The position numbers and the translations under genes were made by a program. Shown here piece by piece: positions 36,710-48,900 of a stretch of 64,000 nucleotides of DNA (position 1 is the first letter of the stretch; the number at the start of each line of letters is the position of its first letter). The notes beneath the pieces were generated by a model. It saw nothing but the letters and a program-made list of their open reading frames with translations, made no database searches and was not told where the DNA came from. Source of the stretch: Emergomyces orientalis (taxonomy: Eukaryota > Ascomycota > Eurotiomycetes > Onygenales > Ajellomycetaceae); assembly GCA_002110485.1 (NCBI GenBank), contig MOWL01000003.1, positions 744,001 through 808,000 of the forward strand. Reading direction: 5' to 3'.

Positions 36710-37489
36710 CATTAGGGCTATGTCCTATATATGAGTATTGGAAAGGTAAGGGATAAAAAAAAAATACCAAACTGTTGGGGCGGTTTTTCTCCACATTTCC
36801 ATGACCGCTTCGTTTACCTTGGCACTTTTAGCGTGGAGTTTTCTTATTTTGGGTGCGAACTTCTGGGCGGGCAAACATTTACGGCCATCTGTGTACATCG
36901 TATGGTTTATAGGAACGGTGGGGTGTTTGGTGTTTGGTTTTCTTTTTAGGGATTGGAACGAGGACTAGATCTTGCTGAATACATTTTGGATAGACGTTTT
37001 TTATCATTTATATTTCTTAAGCCATTGGGTTATACTTTTTGGACATATATAGTATCTATTCACATGACTTCAATCCACAGTCTTTTTTCTTGAATATACA
37101 AAACCTGAAAGTTGACAATTCCATCCTTTTTGAGAGCTTTTCGTGATTTTATATTATTTCTGCGAAGATAAGCAACTGTTCGGTACAAGCCGAGAACACG
37201 AAAACGAGCACCTCGTACTAAATATATCAAACAAAAATTGCGGTCGTGATCACAGGCGACCTCGATCCCTGTCAAGGCTACAGTCTTCCAACGTCCCTCC
37301 TTGCAGCTCTCAGATCGTGCCACCGCAAAAATCCGGCCACCCAAACCATGTAATCCGCCCAACAGCGAACCACAACGACAACCATCATTCCCCACCATCT
37401 CCTCCAACTGTGAGTGAGAATACGGGATTTGGTACACCCCCTATCGAGCGACCGAATCCGATCTCCATGAACTCCGACGATTGAAGAGA
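36710..37489. other. intergenic, no gene seen
   Basis: About 780 bp holding the palH 3' UTR and the promoter of the F-box gene. Nothing distinctive apart from short A runs. Confidence 0.5.
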
Positions 37490-40119
37490 ATGTCGAATGT
37501 CCATGCAAACATGTTTGCGGCTGCTGGGGGTGACCTTACCCTTGCCCGTCAGCGACCTGGGCTCATGACTCTGCCTTTGAACATAGTCGCTATGCTCGTG
37601 GCGCATGTAGGTGTCTATATCGCTGTCTTTTGCTCCAAAAATCCCCTTCACTTCTTTCTGCATCGCCCCCGAGACCTATTGCTAAATCTGACATTCTCTT
37701 TCTTCTTCCTACAGCTAGACGACGTTGCAGACCTCGCCCGTCTCTGCCGCACATGTCGCGTGCTGAACTACATGGCTCTCCCGCAGCTTTACAGAGACCT
37801 TACGCTCACTTCATATGATAAGATCCGGTACCGCGACGAGTTCGTAGAAGGATGCGGCAGTGCCAGCCCGTTTTCCATGGCACTCAATGCGGTGGTGACC
37901 CGAAACGTGGGTGGGCTGGTCCGGTCTCTGACGTTGCGGGGTGAATGGAGGGAGAATGAATTGGAGGAGCATGCGAGAGTCGGGAGAGTGCCAGATTCGT
38001 CAATGATGCTGAATGTTGTGGTGAGGGCGGCGGTTGATAAAATGCCTGGGTTAGAATCAGTCAGGTATGCAGCCCTTCTAGGATGAACGTCGACATGAGC
38101 GGCAGGGGACGTAGATATACTGATTGGGATTAACATAATTTTGCTTGGTTTGGGAAAAATAGCTGGGAGCTTAATACAAAAATGTTGGAGACGGTTTATC
38201 AGGGCCTTGCTCAGCTGCCTAAGCTGACGTCTTTGACACTGCGGTTTCCTTCGAGTCGGCATCCTCGGCCAACTACCGTTCTTCCTGCGATGCCACAACT
38301 GCGCGCTCTTAAAATCACGGACATCGACCCCCTCTGCTACCCCGATGACATATCTACTTTGCTACATCAAAGCAAAAAGCTGCGGGAGTTGAGGCTACAC
38401 TGGTCTCCCCGGATGCGCGAGGCTCAGGAGGCGAGCGTCTTCCTCTCTGACTATTTTCGCAAGTGCATTGCTGCCAAATCGCCACTGAAGCTCAAAAAGA
38501 TTGCGTTCCACAATCTGTACTCTCTGCATAGGGAGGAAGTCACGTCTGGCATCGATTATGCCATGCTAGAAGACATTACCATGCTGATTGCGCCTACTCG
38601 CGGGGTTGGGGCAGATACTATGTCCTTCGTGGAATACAGCTGGCCGACGACGAATTTCGCGCCGAATGTAAAGTCTGTGCGGCTTGACCGTATGGACAAA
38701 AGATGTTGCGATTTCTTGAGCTCCTTCGTCGCATTAGAAACGCTATATCTGGTGAATGGCATCCGGAACCAAGGAGATTACATCAACAGTCCTAGAAACG
38801 CCTCCCCGGATTCCTCCACGATTCTGACACCGGATTCTTCCTCTGCTGGACGGAGGAGATCAGTCTCAGGTCACGACGGGCCCCCCAACTCAATGGCGCA
38901 TATCATCAATTTCAGACCTCACTCAGCGCAGACCGCATCTAATTTTCCACCGCACCTCCGCGACCCATTTCTCCAAGGAGTAACATCTAGCCTTGGATCT
39001 AAGCTCCGACACCTTCTCCTTCCTTCCCGATGGACTCTAACTCCACACCTAATTGCGCGCCTTGTGCGCGCGTGCCCGAATTTAGAACAGCTTGCCCTAG
39101 CAACTGAGATGTCAAGCATGGAAACTCTTAGCTTACTACTCCCCTTTTTGCGGAAACTTGTTGCTCTTCGACTCCTTATCCCGACTCCTTACTCCGCTTC
39201 AGACCCAAATGATGCCCATCTATCACCCTCAAATGGAGTTAATGGCACGGTGCGACAACCGCTTGAAATTAATCCGCGCACAATCGCTGAGGTGGTTGAT
39301 TTGGATGACCGCTTCCACAATGAGGCAATGGGCGTGACGCTCGCAGACATGGAGATATTTGGGACACTAAAAATAATCGGCCTTGGTTGGAAAGCGTGGG
39401 AACTGGGCGAATTATATACAATTCCTGCTTGCATGGCCACCCAAGCAATCCATTTGATAGACCAGAATGCTATTGCATTGAAATACCATTCTACGGCAGA
39501 GGATCTTTCAACGGATCAGCCGCCAGAGGTTAAAATATCGATGCCAGACTGCCTTACGCGACATCAGCAGGCATTAAATATATGGCCGGCTTCTTCATCC
39601 TCGCTAGGAAAGCGGAAACAGCGATCGGATAGTAATGATCCCAATGGCGATAATAACAATCCCAATATCACTCCCAATAACAACCACAATACGATCTCAT
39701 CCGCTTCTCCTCCAACCGCGTCAACCTCGATAAAAACCTCAAATCAACAATTTCCACACACCCCACCCCGGGCCTCCTCGGTCTCTACAATGGCAACAGC
39801 AGCCACTCCATCCACCGACTCCCAATCCCAAGCCCAGATCCAAGGCTACAGTCCCAACCCAACCCCTACCTCGGCCAATGCACCCCTTACACAACCTCCC
39901 ACACAGCAACCCCTTCCTCCATCTCAATACAGCACTTTCGTTTACACTGGCAGAGAGAACCCTCTATCGAATAGTGCCATAGGGGATGTAGTAAATTGCA
40001 TCAATCTCAAAGGGCAGGCCGGAGATGGAGATGTGCTTTACCGGCGTCGGGTGAAGCGGGTGGGGTGGGATGCACTGAAGCATTGGGAGATTTGGGGACT
40101 GGACGTTCAGGAAATTTGA
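37490..40119 (+). CDS. F-box / leucine-rich-type protein, 807 aa
   Basis: Exons 37490-37606, 37715-38064 and 38163-40119 in phase. The F-box is made only when the first intron (37607-37714) is removed: MTLPLNIVAMLVAH joins LDDVADLARLCRTCRVLNYMALPQLYRDLTL, a normal F-box with the expected conserved W-position replaced by C. That intron is 108 nt with no stop, so it can be read through in frame. Then come leucine-rich segments (LPKLTSLTLRF, LRELRLHWSP, LEQLALATE, LRKLVALRLL), a long low-complexity stretch rich in N, S, T, P and Q (about residues 620-740), and a conserved-looking end (INLKGQAGDGDVLYRRR). Expected substrate receptor of an SCF ubiquitin ligase, the complex that CAND1 at 22,966 recycles; substrate unknown. 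Confidence 0.82.
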
Positions 40120-40547
40120 GGGAGAATTAAAGAAGTTATATAAATATATATACATACGGGAGGGAATGTATGAGGGTTTTTCGGTTACTATTTTTTATTA
40201 ATGGGATTAGGTGTCGGTATGTAATTGGCCAGCGGTTTTATATTATACCAAGGTACTGCACATTGTATTTCTTATTCATTTGCTTTACAGATTTTTATTT
40301 TGATTTCTATTTTACCTTCCATTCGCTAGGGCGCCGTCTGGGATAGGATCTGATTGCGCAATACCAGCAATTCAGGACACGGGGTCCAAATTTGAAAGCA
40401 TGTGATTATTTATTTATTCAGGAAAACCGCATCATATGTGCTATGCATGCACCATATCTCGAATAACTATTGGGCAGGCGACAGTTCCTCTCAGGGGAAG
40501 CAAATGCTAAGAAATCCTATAACTAGTGATTTTTCCTATCACTACTT
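40120..40547. other. intergenic, no gene seen
   Basis: AT-rich spacer between the F-box gene and the convergent kinase pseudogene. Confidence 0.5.
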
Positions 40548-41800
40548 TCAACCGTCGCTGGAGTCGAACAGACCCTCCATCAACCAGGGGTCAAGTATAA
40601 CTTCCTCTCCCGTCGGTCAGTCTTCCGGTATCCAATGAAGCATCTGTTTCACAAAATTCAGGAATCCCTCTTTATCATCGCCTTCGAGTCGCTGTTCAAG
40701 TTTTTCAAGGCCTATGTCAGGTATAGGCGCAAGCCTCTCCAGTTTCCTAATGATTGGGTTAACGGGGTTGAGCTGGGCGTAACAGAAACAAAGAGAAGAC
40801 AGGAGTTAACCCGGGTTCACAAACCATCTGCATCCCCAATACGTCAAAGATTTGTTCCCTCGTTTGAGGAACTCAACTGGTGGGGGGCCTAACACAGCTA
40901 TTATCTGGGCAAGGTGGTATGCGTCATTGTCATACTCAACTTTGGGATCCTTTGCGTGGAATAAATGATCATGCTCCAAAAGGTGCCAAACCTAATATTT
41001 ATTTTCCGTTAGATCCGAACTTTAGGAGCAGTTGAAAGCAGCTCTCTTACCACCATAGCAACATTCCAGATATCAACTTTGTATCCCCACTTCATGCCTA
41101 GGATTACTTCAGGGGCCCTGTTTAGATCTGGCATTATATCATCCTGGTGCTCTTCATCTCCCAGTCTTGCTTCACCCAGATCACAAAGAACTGGAACACC
41201 AAAAGTGAAAGGAAGTGTGGTCTTGAGAGAGAGATAGTTCCACTCCAACCTTTCGAGGAACTAGGCTCTCGAATTCATCCTGTTCAATTTCAGCGAGCAC
41301 GGATTTGACATGAATTCCCATCAGGATATTGCTTGGCTCTGGATCTGAAGTTAAGAGTAGCTTATTTAGCAAATAAAACTCAATCTAGATTCAAAAGTAA
41401 ATAATTACTAGACAGACTCCTCCAGAAACTTACCAGTGTGAATAACACGCGCCTCCTTAGGCAAATAGTCAACCGCGGCCAAAGGTTGCTGCATGCAAGG
41501 CCGCGGAACATCTTTACTGAAAACATTCCCCTTTACGCGTCTCTTCATCTCATGCAAGCTCATTCCGAGGGGTTGATGCAGCAGCCATATATATGTTGCC
41601 CCGTCAGGCCCATCGATTTTGAATCAATCATGCAGTAACCGTAGACACAGACGGCCAGCAAGGTTTGACTGGATTGTATGTTTGTAAATTGGCAGCTCGC
41701 GGTGTGTCCTTGCGCTATTGACATATATATCTTCAAAGTAACATAGTCATGGCCTCTGATGTGAGGCCAAATAGCCGCGTAACATAGATATTTATCAGCT
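40548..41800 (-). pseudogene. decayed SRPK-like protein kinase gene
   Basis: Reading from about 41,790 downwards, kinase pieces appear in order: HDYVTLKIY, then RTHRELPIYKH in another frame, LLHQPLGMSLHEM, LAAVDYLPKEARVIHT, intron (41433-41345), DPEPSNILMGI, a further frame change near 41,245-41,255, VPVLCDLGEARLG (the DFG-like site), MPDLNRAPEVILGMKWGY (APE), VDIWNV, then VWHLLEHDHLFHA and the tail HWIPED. In-frame stops lie at 41626-41624 (after RLLHD) and 40619-40617 (a TGA where family members have CGA, after IPED). Two frameshifts and two stops rule out a working protein, yet introns and splice sites remain, so it decayed in place and is not a retrocopy. The 5' end could not be fixed. 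Confidence 0.75.
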
Positions 41801-42607
41801 TGAGACTCTGGTCATGGTCCAATAAATGTATGTAGCTATCTATGCCTATAAATGAAATACGTTTCCCCTTAATGTAAATCACGACAGGGCCCAGTTTACC
41901 TCACAACCTGATACCATTTCTTGGAAACCTGCCCAATCTACAAGGGGCAACATTTCTGCGGCTTATAACGTGGCATGGATTCTTCTTCCACCAGAAATGA
42001 CGGGTCTATCAGGTCAAATCCGGCGCTGGGAACCACCCGTGGCTCTAGGGGAGGGCGTTGTGAGGATATCCTGCGACAATGATGGACATCGTCTAATCGG
42101 GATACAGAAGAGAGAGAAAAGGTGGATGGCTGTGGATAGCGAAACCGAGAGAATGGGCGGAAACTGATTAATGAGTGGGAGATTGGATGACGGGCGGGCA
42201 TGTCATGGTCCATCCCCAGCTACAAGACCCTGTTACTGAATGGGGCTGGTGAAATTGAAGCGGAATGGAATATGTCTGCTTATTTGTAAGGTGCATAAAG
42301 ATTTTCAAATGCGTGCTAGGAATTACAGGAGTTGGACAGAGAACATTGGTAGAGTTACGATAGCTCAATCTTAATGGAGGTGGAAGAGGAAATAGAGCGA
42401 TATATGTTTCCTTTTTCCTGGAAACTGGCTTACCCCCTTAACTTAGCTACCATTTTTACGAATTTCCGATTCTCAAATCAAAAAATAACTAAATAACTAA
42501 AAGTTTGCCGTGGATATGAAGACGTAGAGATAAGGATACAATAAATACATACATACATATACATATATATCGATCGATGCAAACAAATGTCAGAAATATC
42601 AATAATG
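41801..42607. other. intergenic left flank of the accessory element
   Basis: AT-rich sequence between the kinase pseudogene and the left 27-bp direct repeat, with an (ATAC)n-like tract at about 42,540-42,570. No gene supported. Confidence 0.45.
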
Positions 42608-45308
42608 CATCAGGTTGTGCACATATCACTGATCTACGCCGAATATATGTTTTCAGACCATAGCGACGAAAATACCGACGGGACCGAGGAGACCGACAGC
42701 AATGACAGCAAGGACAGTGATGACAGTGATGCGGAGATCTCAGAAGATGACAAGCTTCCTCCTCCCGAACATTATGAGGCCGAGGAGACTACTCTCGATG
42801 TCAAACGACTCCGGCAGCGCCGCTTGAAGAAAACCACAGTTGATAACATGGATAGAGTCCGAGACCACTGGCACCGGTGAGTGTGATCTCAAGTGTGGCC
42901 CAAACCAACCCGCTGACCGTGGAGGCTCTCAGATACTGCGAATACATGAGAAGAGATGTGCTCGACGCCCACCAGACCCTCTCGATCCAATCCCTTAAAG
43001 AGTTCCTCAGCTGGGCCTGCGACCAGCGTCGCGGCAAAGGGGGAAGAAGGCGGCCGGGGATTCAAGTTGTCAGCTCCCTGGAAACCTTCTGGAAGCAATT
43101 CTCCCAGATTCATAAGCAAGACACAGGTGACAGCATTGATTCTCTGATCATGGCACAAGCACAGAATGTAATGTGGCTTCTACCCTGGCATCTGATTCTG
43201 TCCTTTTTTGATATCTCCGTCTAAACTATTGCGGCAGGTGATCGAGCTCATCGCCGATGAGAAGAAGCCCAGCCGCGAGAAGAGGCCAGGGGAGCCCATG
43301 TACATTGACAACCTGGTGGAGTACCTCCGCGTGCTTCTGATCATGAACGAGATGGAGTTTCTGATCAGCTGGCTGCATGTCGAGCTGATCCTCTTCTGCC
43401 GGGTCGCGGGCGTCACGGGCAATTGGCTGAATGCCTTGACTCAGCTTCAGTATCGGGATCTGGAGCTCACGCTGGTCCGGGAACCCCATTCCAGCGCACC
43501 CCGTCTGTGTGTTGAGCTGACTGCTCACTTCACCAAGACCTTCTTGGGTATGAAGGATGCGTAAGTTCTCCCCCATGCTCCATGGCTGCCTTGTTTCTTT
43601 ACGAGCCAACTAATCTTCCATTCAGAAACACTTTTTGGCTTCCAGAGATTATCTATCATTCAACTCTGATGCTCAGTTCTCTTGTCTTTCTTCTGGGGAT
43701 GCTGCTCCACATCCGGGCATTCAAGTCATCAGGTATCAGACACTCTGAGGATCTCTACAGTCTGGGTGTTCTGAATGAACTCAATCAGCAGGAACTACCA
43801 CTGCAGGATGATCTGGCGGATCTGTTCATCTTCTGCTCGGCCGTCCGCGAAGGAGGTGGCGTCCGGATTGCGCATGAGATCCGGTTGACCACAGCATCGG
43901 TGCGGGCTCGGATGAAAAAGGGCGGCGAGATCACGGGCTTCCAGCAGATCACGAAGCTGTATGTCCTCCGTGATACAGCGGCGAAGGGTTTCAATGAGAG
44001 CCGTGAGTGTCCATTTGTTCTTTCCTCCCCTCCCCTTCTCTCTTCGAGAGTGAGCATACCTGCTGATGATGGCATTGTTGAACAGCGGACGTGAGCGATT
44101 CTCTTCAGAACCCAATGCTTCAGCATGCCAGCATTGATACATTTCTCAAACACTACCTGGACCGAAACATCACTGCTGATGTCCTCAGCATCTGCCGTGG
44201 CCTCGAGCCGCAGAAGGCGCTGATGAGAATGATGTGCTTGATGAGCTTGACTCTTGTCAACTGTGGAAGCTGACGCCGGAGCAGTCAAGATCAGTAAACC
44301 ACCAGCCACACATTCTGAAGATTGCTTGAAGAGTCACACACCTGAAGAAGCACTGTGACTCTACTGCAAGCTCACTCTGAGACTGGATGGGACAGAGGTA
44401 CCGGCGAAAGGCCGAGAAAGACCGGCGATGGGAAGAGAAAACAGGCGCTGGGTTGAGAAGCATGAGAGGCAGATGAGAGATATCACAAAACTGTTCACTG
44501 GCTTTGCAATGAGAAGCAACGCGCGAGAATTGAGCTCAAGCATAGAATTCTAGAGTGATACTGGCAGAAACAACCTGTGGTTGACAGCGAGCGGCAACTC
44601 TCTGGAAAGGTCGTCGATGAGGACATGAGAAGTGAACTGGAGCGGTCTGAGTACATGACATCTGAACAGATGATAATGATCGACGCGGTTCTAATGCTGC
44701 CGCCAAAGGCCCCGAAGGCGGAACTGCAACGACGAATCACCACCATCCACGCTGTCAGTGCATACTGCAGTGCTGAAGAGGGGCCGCTCTGCCGTCGACA
44801 TGGTTGTGGCTCCAGCCCCAAACCGACCACCGTGAAACCAACGGCCGTCAAGGCGGAAGTGATCGCCCAGTCATCATCCAACATGCTCCTTGAGTCGGCC
44901 GTTCAAGCAGTCCGGATGGAACGGCAACCCAAAATATGCTTTCTCTGTTTGCAGAACACCAAACTCTTGCTGACAGATCAAGTCTATTCATTCTGTGAAT
45001 CAGGGGACCTGATCAAACATTTTCAGAGACAGCATCTGAAGAAGTTCCAGTCAATGGACTGTGATATCTGTAATGTGAGGCTGAGAACCCTGAAAGATCT
45101 TATACTCCATGCAGAAAGTACACACGGAACTGTTACATGTTCGCCCAAGTACAGGATGCTCGCACAATCCGGTGAACTCAGTGCCCCAACTGGCTGCCTG
45201 TCACCGAACTCTCAACCATCTTGGTTTCCAGCTGGCCACCAGTGCGAGGAGGCCAATCATCCAGGTGGGAGTTTCATGTGTGCCTGGAAGCCCCTGCTCA
45301 TCTCATAG
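42587..45308 (+). pseudogene. DUF3435 (FluG-domain) tyrosine recombinase, captain-like, degenerate
   Basis: Exons (42587 or 42647)-42876, 42933-43167, 43238-43560, 43626-44002 and 44086 onward join in phase through four short GT-AG introns. After an acidic head, the DUF3435 domain is plain: HWHR-YCEYMRR, VAGVTGNWLNAL, FTKTFLGMKDA-NTFWLPEIIY, ITGFQQITKLYVLRDTAAKGF, then DSLQNPMLQHASIDTFLKHYLDR, where H and the catalytic Y of the tyrosine-recombinase fold are kept. The box-I arginine (GNRP in relatives) is W here. The frame stops at 44271-44273 after a 1-nt shift; the family sequence resumes as WKLTPEQSRSVN but meets TGA at 44327, 44378 and 44556. From 44577 to 45308 an open frame still encodes the C-terminal part with C2H2-type fingers (ICFLCLQN ... 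DLIKHFQRQH, CDICNVRL). Not functional as it stands. Confidence 0.82.
42608..42634 (+). repeat. left copy of 27-bp direct repeat (candidate element end)
   Basis: Begins CATCAGGTTGTG and ends TATCACTGATC. Identical over 27 bases to 61438-61464, same orientation. The unit has partial dyad symmetry: outer arms ATCAG and CTGAT, inner palindrome TGTGCACA. A tyrosine-recombinase gene begins directly inside it. Confidence 0.85.
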
Positions 45309-45526
45309 ATTATTCACAATTTCTCACATTCTCATCTGCCTTTCTGTTTCCCTTTTGCATTTGATTAGGATAAAATACCCGCAGGTCGGCATTTGCTCTA
45401 TTTGAATATAATTGTTTTGGATTAATAGATATGTTTTACAATGCTGGGTCAAGCTAAGGCGATGTTTTCTATTCAATAATTTTAATTTTGCTTGCTCTGC
45501 CCTTTACTACTACAATATAAGGGTAG
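45309..45526. other. recombinase 3' flank up to Copia insertion
   Basis: AT-rich sequence after the recombinase frame. The stretch at about 45353-45395 is nearly repeated in inverse orientation at about 52130-52176. It ends with the 5-bp target site GGTAG of the Copia element. Confidence 0.5.
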
Positions 45527-45858
45527 TGTCAAACACCTGATTATTAATCAAGCGCCAAACGGATGCATCGAACCATTCAAATCTCCACCAAATACGCCAC
45601 TTCATCTACTATCGTTATTTTTCTCCTAGTTTCCACCTAATTTGGATATTTCATTTGGTATATGACAGACTATTGATTATTGTATGTAACATGCCCCTAT
45701 ATGGGCATATTTTGTAATATAGCTAGCGAGAGATTCATGGTTATAAAAAGCCGTGGAAAACCTGTAGATATGGGGAAGGAGAGAGCCCAAAAAATTCAAT
45801 TTTTAACTTCACTTTTTCATTCGTACGCGAACATTCTACCATTTAAAAATCTCTCATA
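45527..45858 (+). repeat. 5' LTR of Copia element
   Basis: 332 bp beginning TGTCAAACACC and ending TCTCTCATA. It contains a TATA-like GGTTATAAAAAG about 110 bp from its end, the likely promoter. The terminal bases TG...TA deviate from the usual TG...CA, but both the target-site duplication and the abutting primer-binding site fix this boundary. Confidence 0.92.
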
Positions 45859-45876
45859 GTTATGAGCCCGGGTGCA
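45859..45876 (+). promoter_or_regulatory. primer-binding site, initiator-tRNA half type
   Basis: GTTATGAGCCCGGG directly after the LTR is complementary to the anticodon-loop region of initiator tRNA-Met (GGGCUCAUAAC in yeast). Priming from a half tRNA cut at the anticodon is known for several Copia lineages. Confidence 0.7.
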
Positions 45877-45929
45877 ACTACTGCGCCAACCCAATTCAAA
45901 TACAATTAGGAATACATTCCTATTTTTAT

Positions 45930-48900
45930 ATGAGATTTTCTGAATACATTCGAATCAACTTCGCCGAAGAAAAATCTGCGGTTAAAACTCTCAAACAGAC
46001 TACCACACTACTCTACAGACCAACCTTACTACGCTTCTATATAAACGCCTACTACACGCTCATCGAACACATGATGACTACTATGGCCAATAAGGAGATC
46101 ATCCTCGCATCCGAGAAGGATTGGGACCTATGGTATGATGGAGTTCAAGCCAAAGCATATGCTCTTGGTTTTAATGAATATATTGATCTCGACACTGAAG
46201 AGATTCCTCCCCCTTCAAAGCCTCCTCGCTATGAGGTGCCAGAAGGATATGACACACCTGAGATGGCACATGCCAGTCAATCACATCTGTTTCTACATAA
46301 AGAACATGTTGCTGAGTATAATGTCTATCTCAAAAGTGCAAGGGAATTGTACACCCATATAATGAGCAGTATAGACCCGAATATCCGACTCTTCTTGTCC
46401 AAAGAAGTAAATCCACGGAAAATCTTGAAGGAATTGAAAGATTACATTGCTCCTACTACTCGCCAGCGAGAAGTAGAGCTTACGAACCGATTTTTGAAGC
46501 TATCAAAGCCTTCAGAAGTACGAAAAAGAACACCATCTGATTGGCTACTGGAATGGGAGAACTGCCTCAATCTAGTCCTTCAATATAAGGTTGATGGGTT
46601 CACTAGTGAACGTGGCAACCTATATAGATTCTTAAACGCTGCGCAGGCGGTTCACCCAGAATTCACCGATTTCCGCCGCCAGGAGCTGGAGAATACTCTA
46701 ATCACCGGCAAGAATCCATTCTCAATCCGCGAAATGATCAATCTCTTTAGATCTCACTGCAGAACGCGAGTAGTAGAAGATAGATCAAAGTCAACTAAGC
46801 AGAATGCTATATTCGCGGCATATCAAGATCGTACGACTAATGCTGCCTCTGAGAATGCCTCCGAGAATTCTGCTGAAAAAGCCACTACACCCGCCAAACC
46901 CTCAGATCAATCATCGATAAGCCGTCCCTGCATATGCGGAATACGTCACCGATTCACTGAATGTTGGTATTTGAACCCTGATAAACACCCAGCTGGGTGG
47001 ACACCGAACCCTGAGACCGCGGCAAAGGTGAAGCAATTGTTAAAAAACCCTCATACAAAAAGAGTAGTGAAGAATGTGCTTGCTAAAGCAAGCAGAGATC
47101 AACCCTCTGCTGTAGCAGCAGCATTTGAAACCTCAGAGAATGATTCAGAATCAGAGGAGCATACTGCTCTTGCAACAACTGCTTTTACAATGGAACATGG
47201 TGGAAGCTATCAGTATCCACTACAAAATAGCTTCATATACGATACTGGGGCTAATAAACATGTGTGCAACAATTTGAGCCGTTTTGAGAACTTCGAAGAG
47301 GTCAAGGAATCATTTCTATATGCAGGCAACACAAAGGTGGCTATACAGGGCACAGGCAATGTATGGATCAATGTCAATTCATCTAAGGGGGTAAAACGCA
47401 TACTTCTACTTAATGTGGCATACATCCCTAACTTTCATACAAATATCGCTGCCTCCCCTTTCTTCAAAAAGAAAGGTCTAGGGATTGATGAACTCAATCT
47501 TACTATAGTCAACAGTGAATGGGTTGCTAAATTCAATTTAACCTATGTCCATGAGAAATACGTCCTCGAGTATAACCCTATTATCAAGAATAGTCTGAAT
47601 ATCAAAGACACAGCATTCGCAGTACGATCTGCACTACCCAGGCCACCGATCCCAGCCACTACTAACCTATGGCATACACGCCTGGCACACGCTGGCCCGG
47701 AAGTTCTTGAACACCTCCCGATAGAGATCACTGGAACCAAGCTCGCTAACGGGCCGAAAACGGCAGACTGTGAAGCCTGCGGGCTCGGCAAGATGCATAG
47801 CATTGTGTCCCGAAGACCGATGAGCCGCGGGAGCCGCCCATTCGAAATCCTACATTTTGATATAATCCACATTGAGGAATCCTACAATGGTCTCAAATAT
47901 ATTGCACATCTCTACGATCCGTACACCCACCTTCATAGAATTGGATGCATGAAAAAGAAATCTGAATCCTTTGAATTTATAAAGAATACTATTCTTATAA
48001 TCAAGAAACAGATGGGTATAGATGTTCTCAAACTTCACACAGATGGGGAAAAATCTCTATCCTCCATGTTTGAGCAATGGGTCCGTGATGAAGGAATCCT
48101 TGTAGAGCGTTCAGCACCCTATACGCCAGAGCAGAACGGGCTCGCAGAACGCTCAGGGGGTATGATTATTAAAGCCACACGAACATTGCGAATAGCAGCT
48201 AGATTCCCACATAACCTCTGGCCCGAGATTGCTGAGGCAGCGGCATACCTACTAAATCGAACGCCCACACGGGCATTAAACTGGAAGTCCCCGAACCGAG
48301 TCCTAGTTGAATATACGCAAGATGCTGATATCATTAAAAGTTCAGAACTCTCACATCTACGGGCATATGGGTGCAAGGCATATGTACTAAATAAAAAGAT
48401 GCCAAAAATGTTGAAGCTTGCCGCGAGAGCTAAGATTGGATTCTTAATTGGCTACTCTTCAACTAACATTTTCCGAATCTGGCTCCCACAGTCAAATGAG
48501 ATTGTTGAATCTCGTGATGTTCTATTTGATGAAAATACCTTCTTTGACCCTCTAAATCTGCCGGATGAGGATGTACTAGAGTCTATTATACTCACTACTA
48601 ATGGGATTCAGCTCAGGATAGCTAACGAAACAGATGAGGAAAAGGTTGGAGAAATCGAGGATTCACTATCCTATATGACACCAGCGGTTCAAAAACCCGC
48701 AGGGGTTTCAGAGCACGGGCCACCCACAGCAAAATCTGCCGATCCGCCCACGGAGGATTCAACGCCCGAAGAGCCTCTCACGCCGGAGCCAACACCTCCG
48801 CCGCCTAGTGTGCCTATAATTAGCCCGAATGGCCATGATATGCCAACACCTGGCAGCTTTCCCGAAGCCGAGATCTCGTCCGAGATCATGGAAACTCCAA

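Noticed and set aside
42870..42940. Apparent frameshift at the start of the recombinase gene
   Set aside because: A 56-nt GT-AG intron (42877-42932) joins HWHR to YCEYMRR in phase and restores the family pattern.
45855..45858. Ending the LTR at the CA two bases earlier to give the canonical TG...CA
   Set aside because: The 5-bp duplication GGTAG and the primer-binding site both fit only if the LTR ends in ...CATA.
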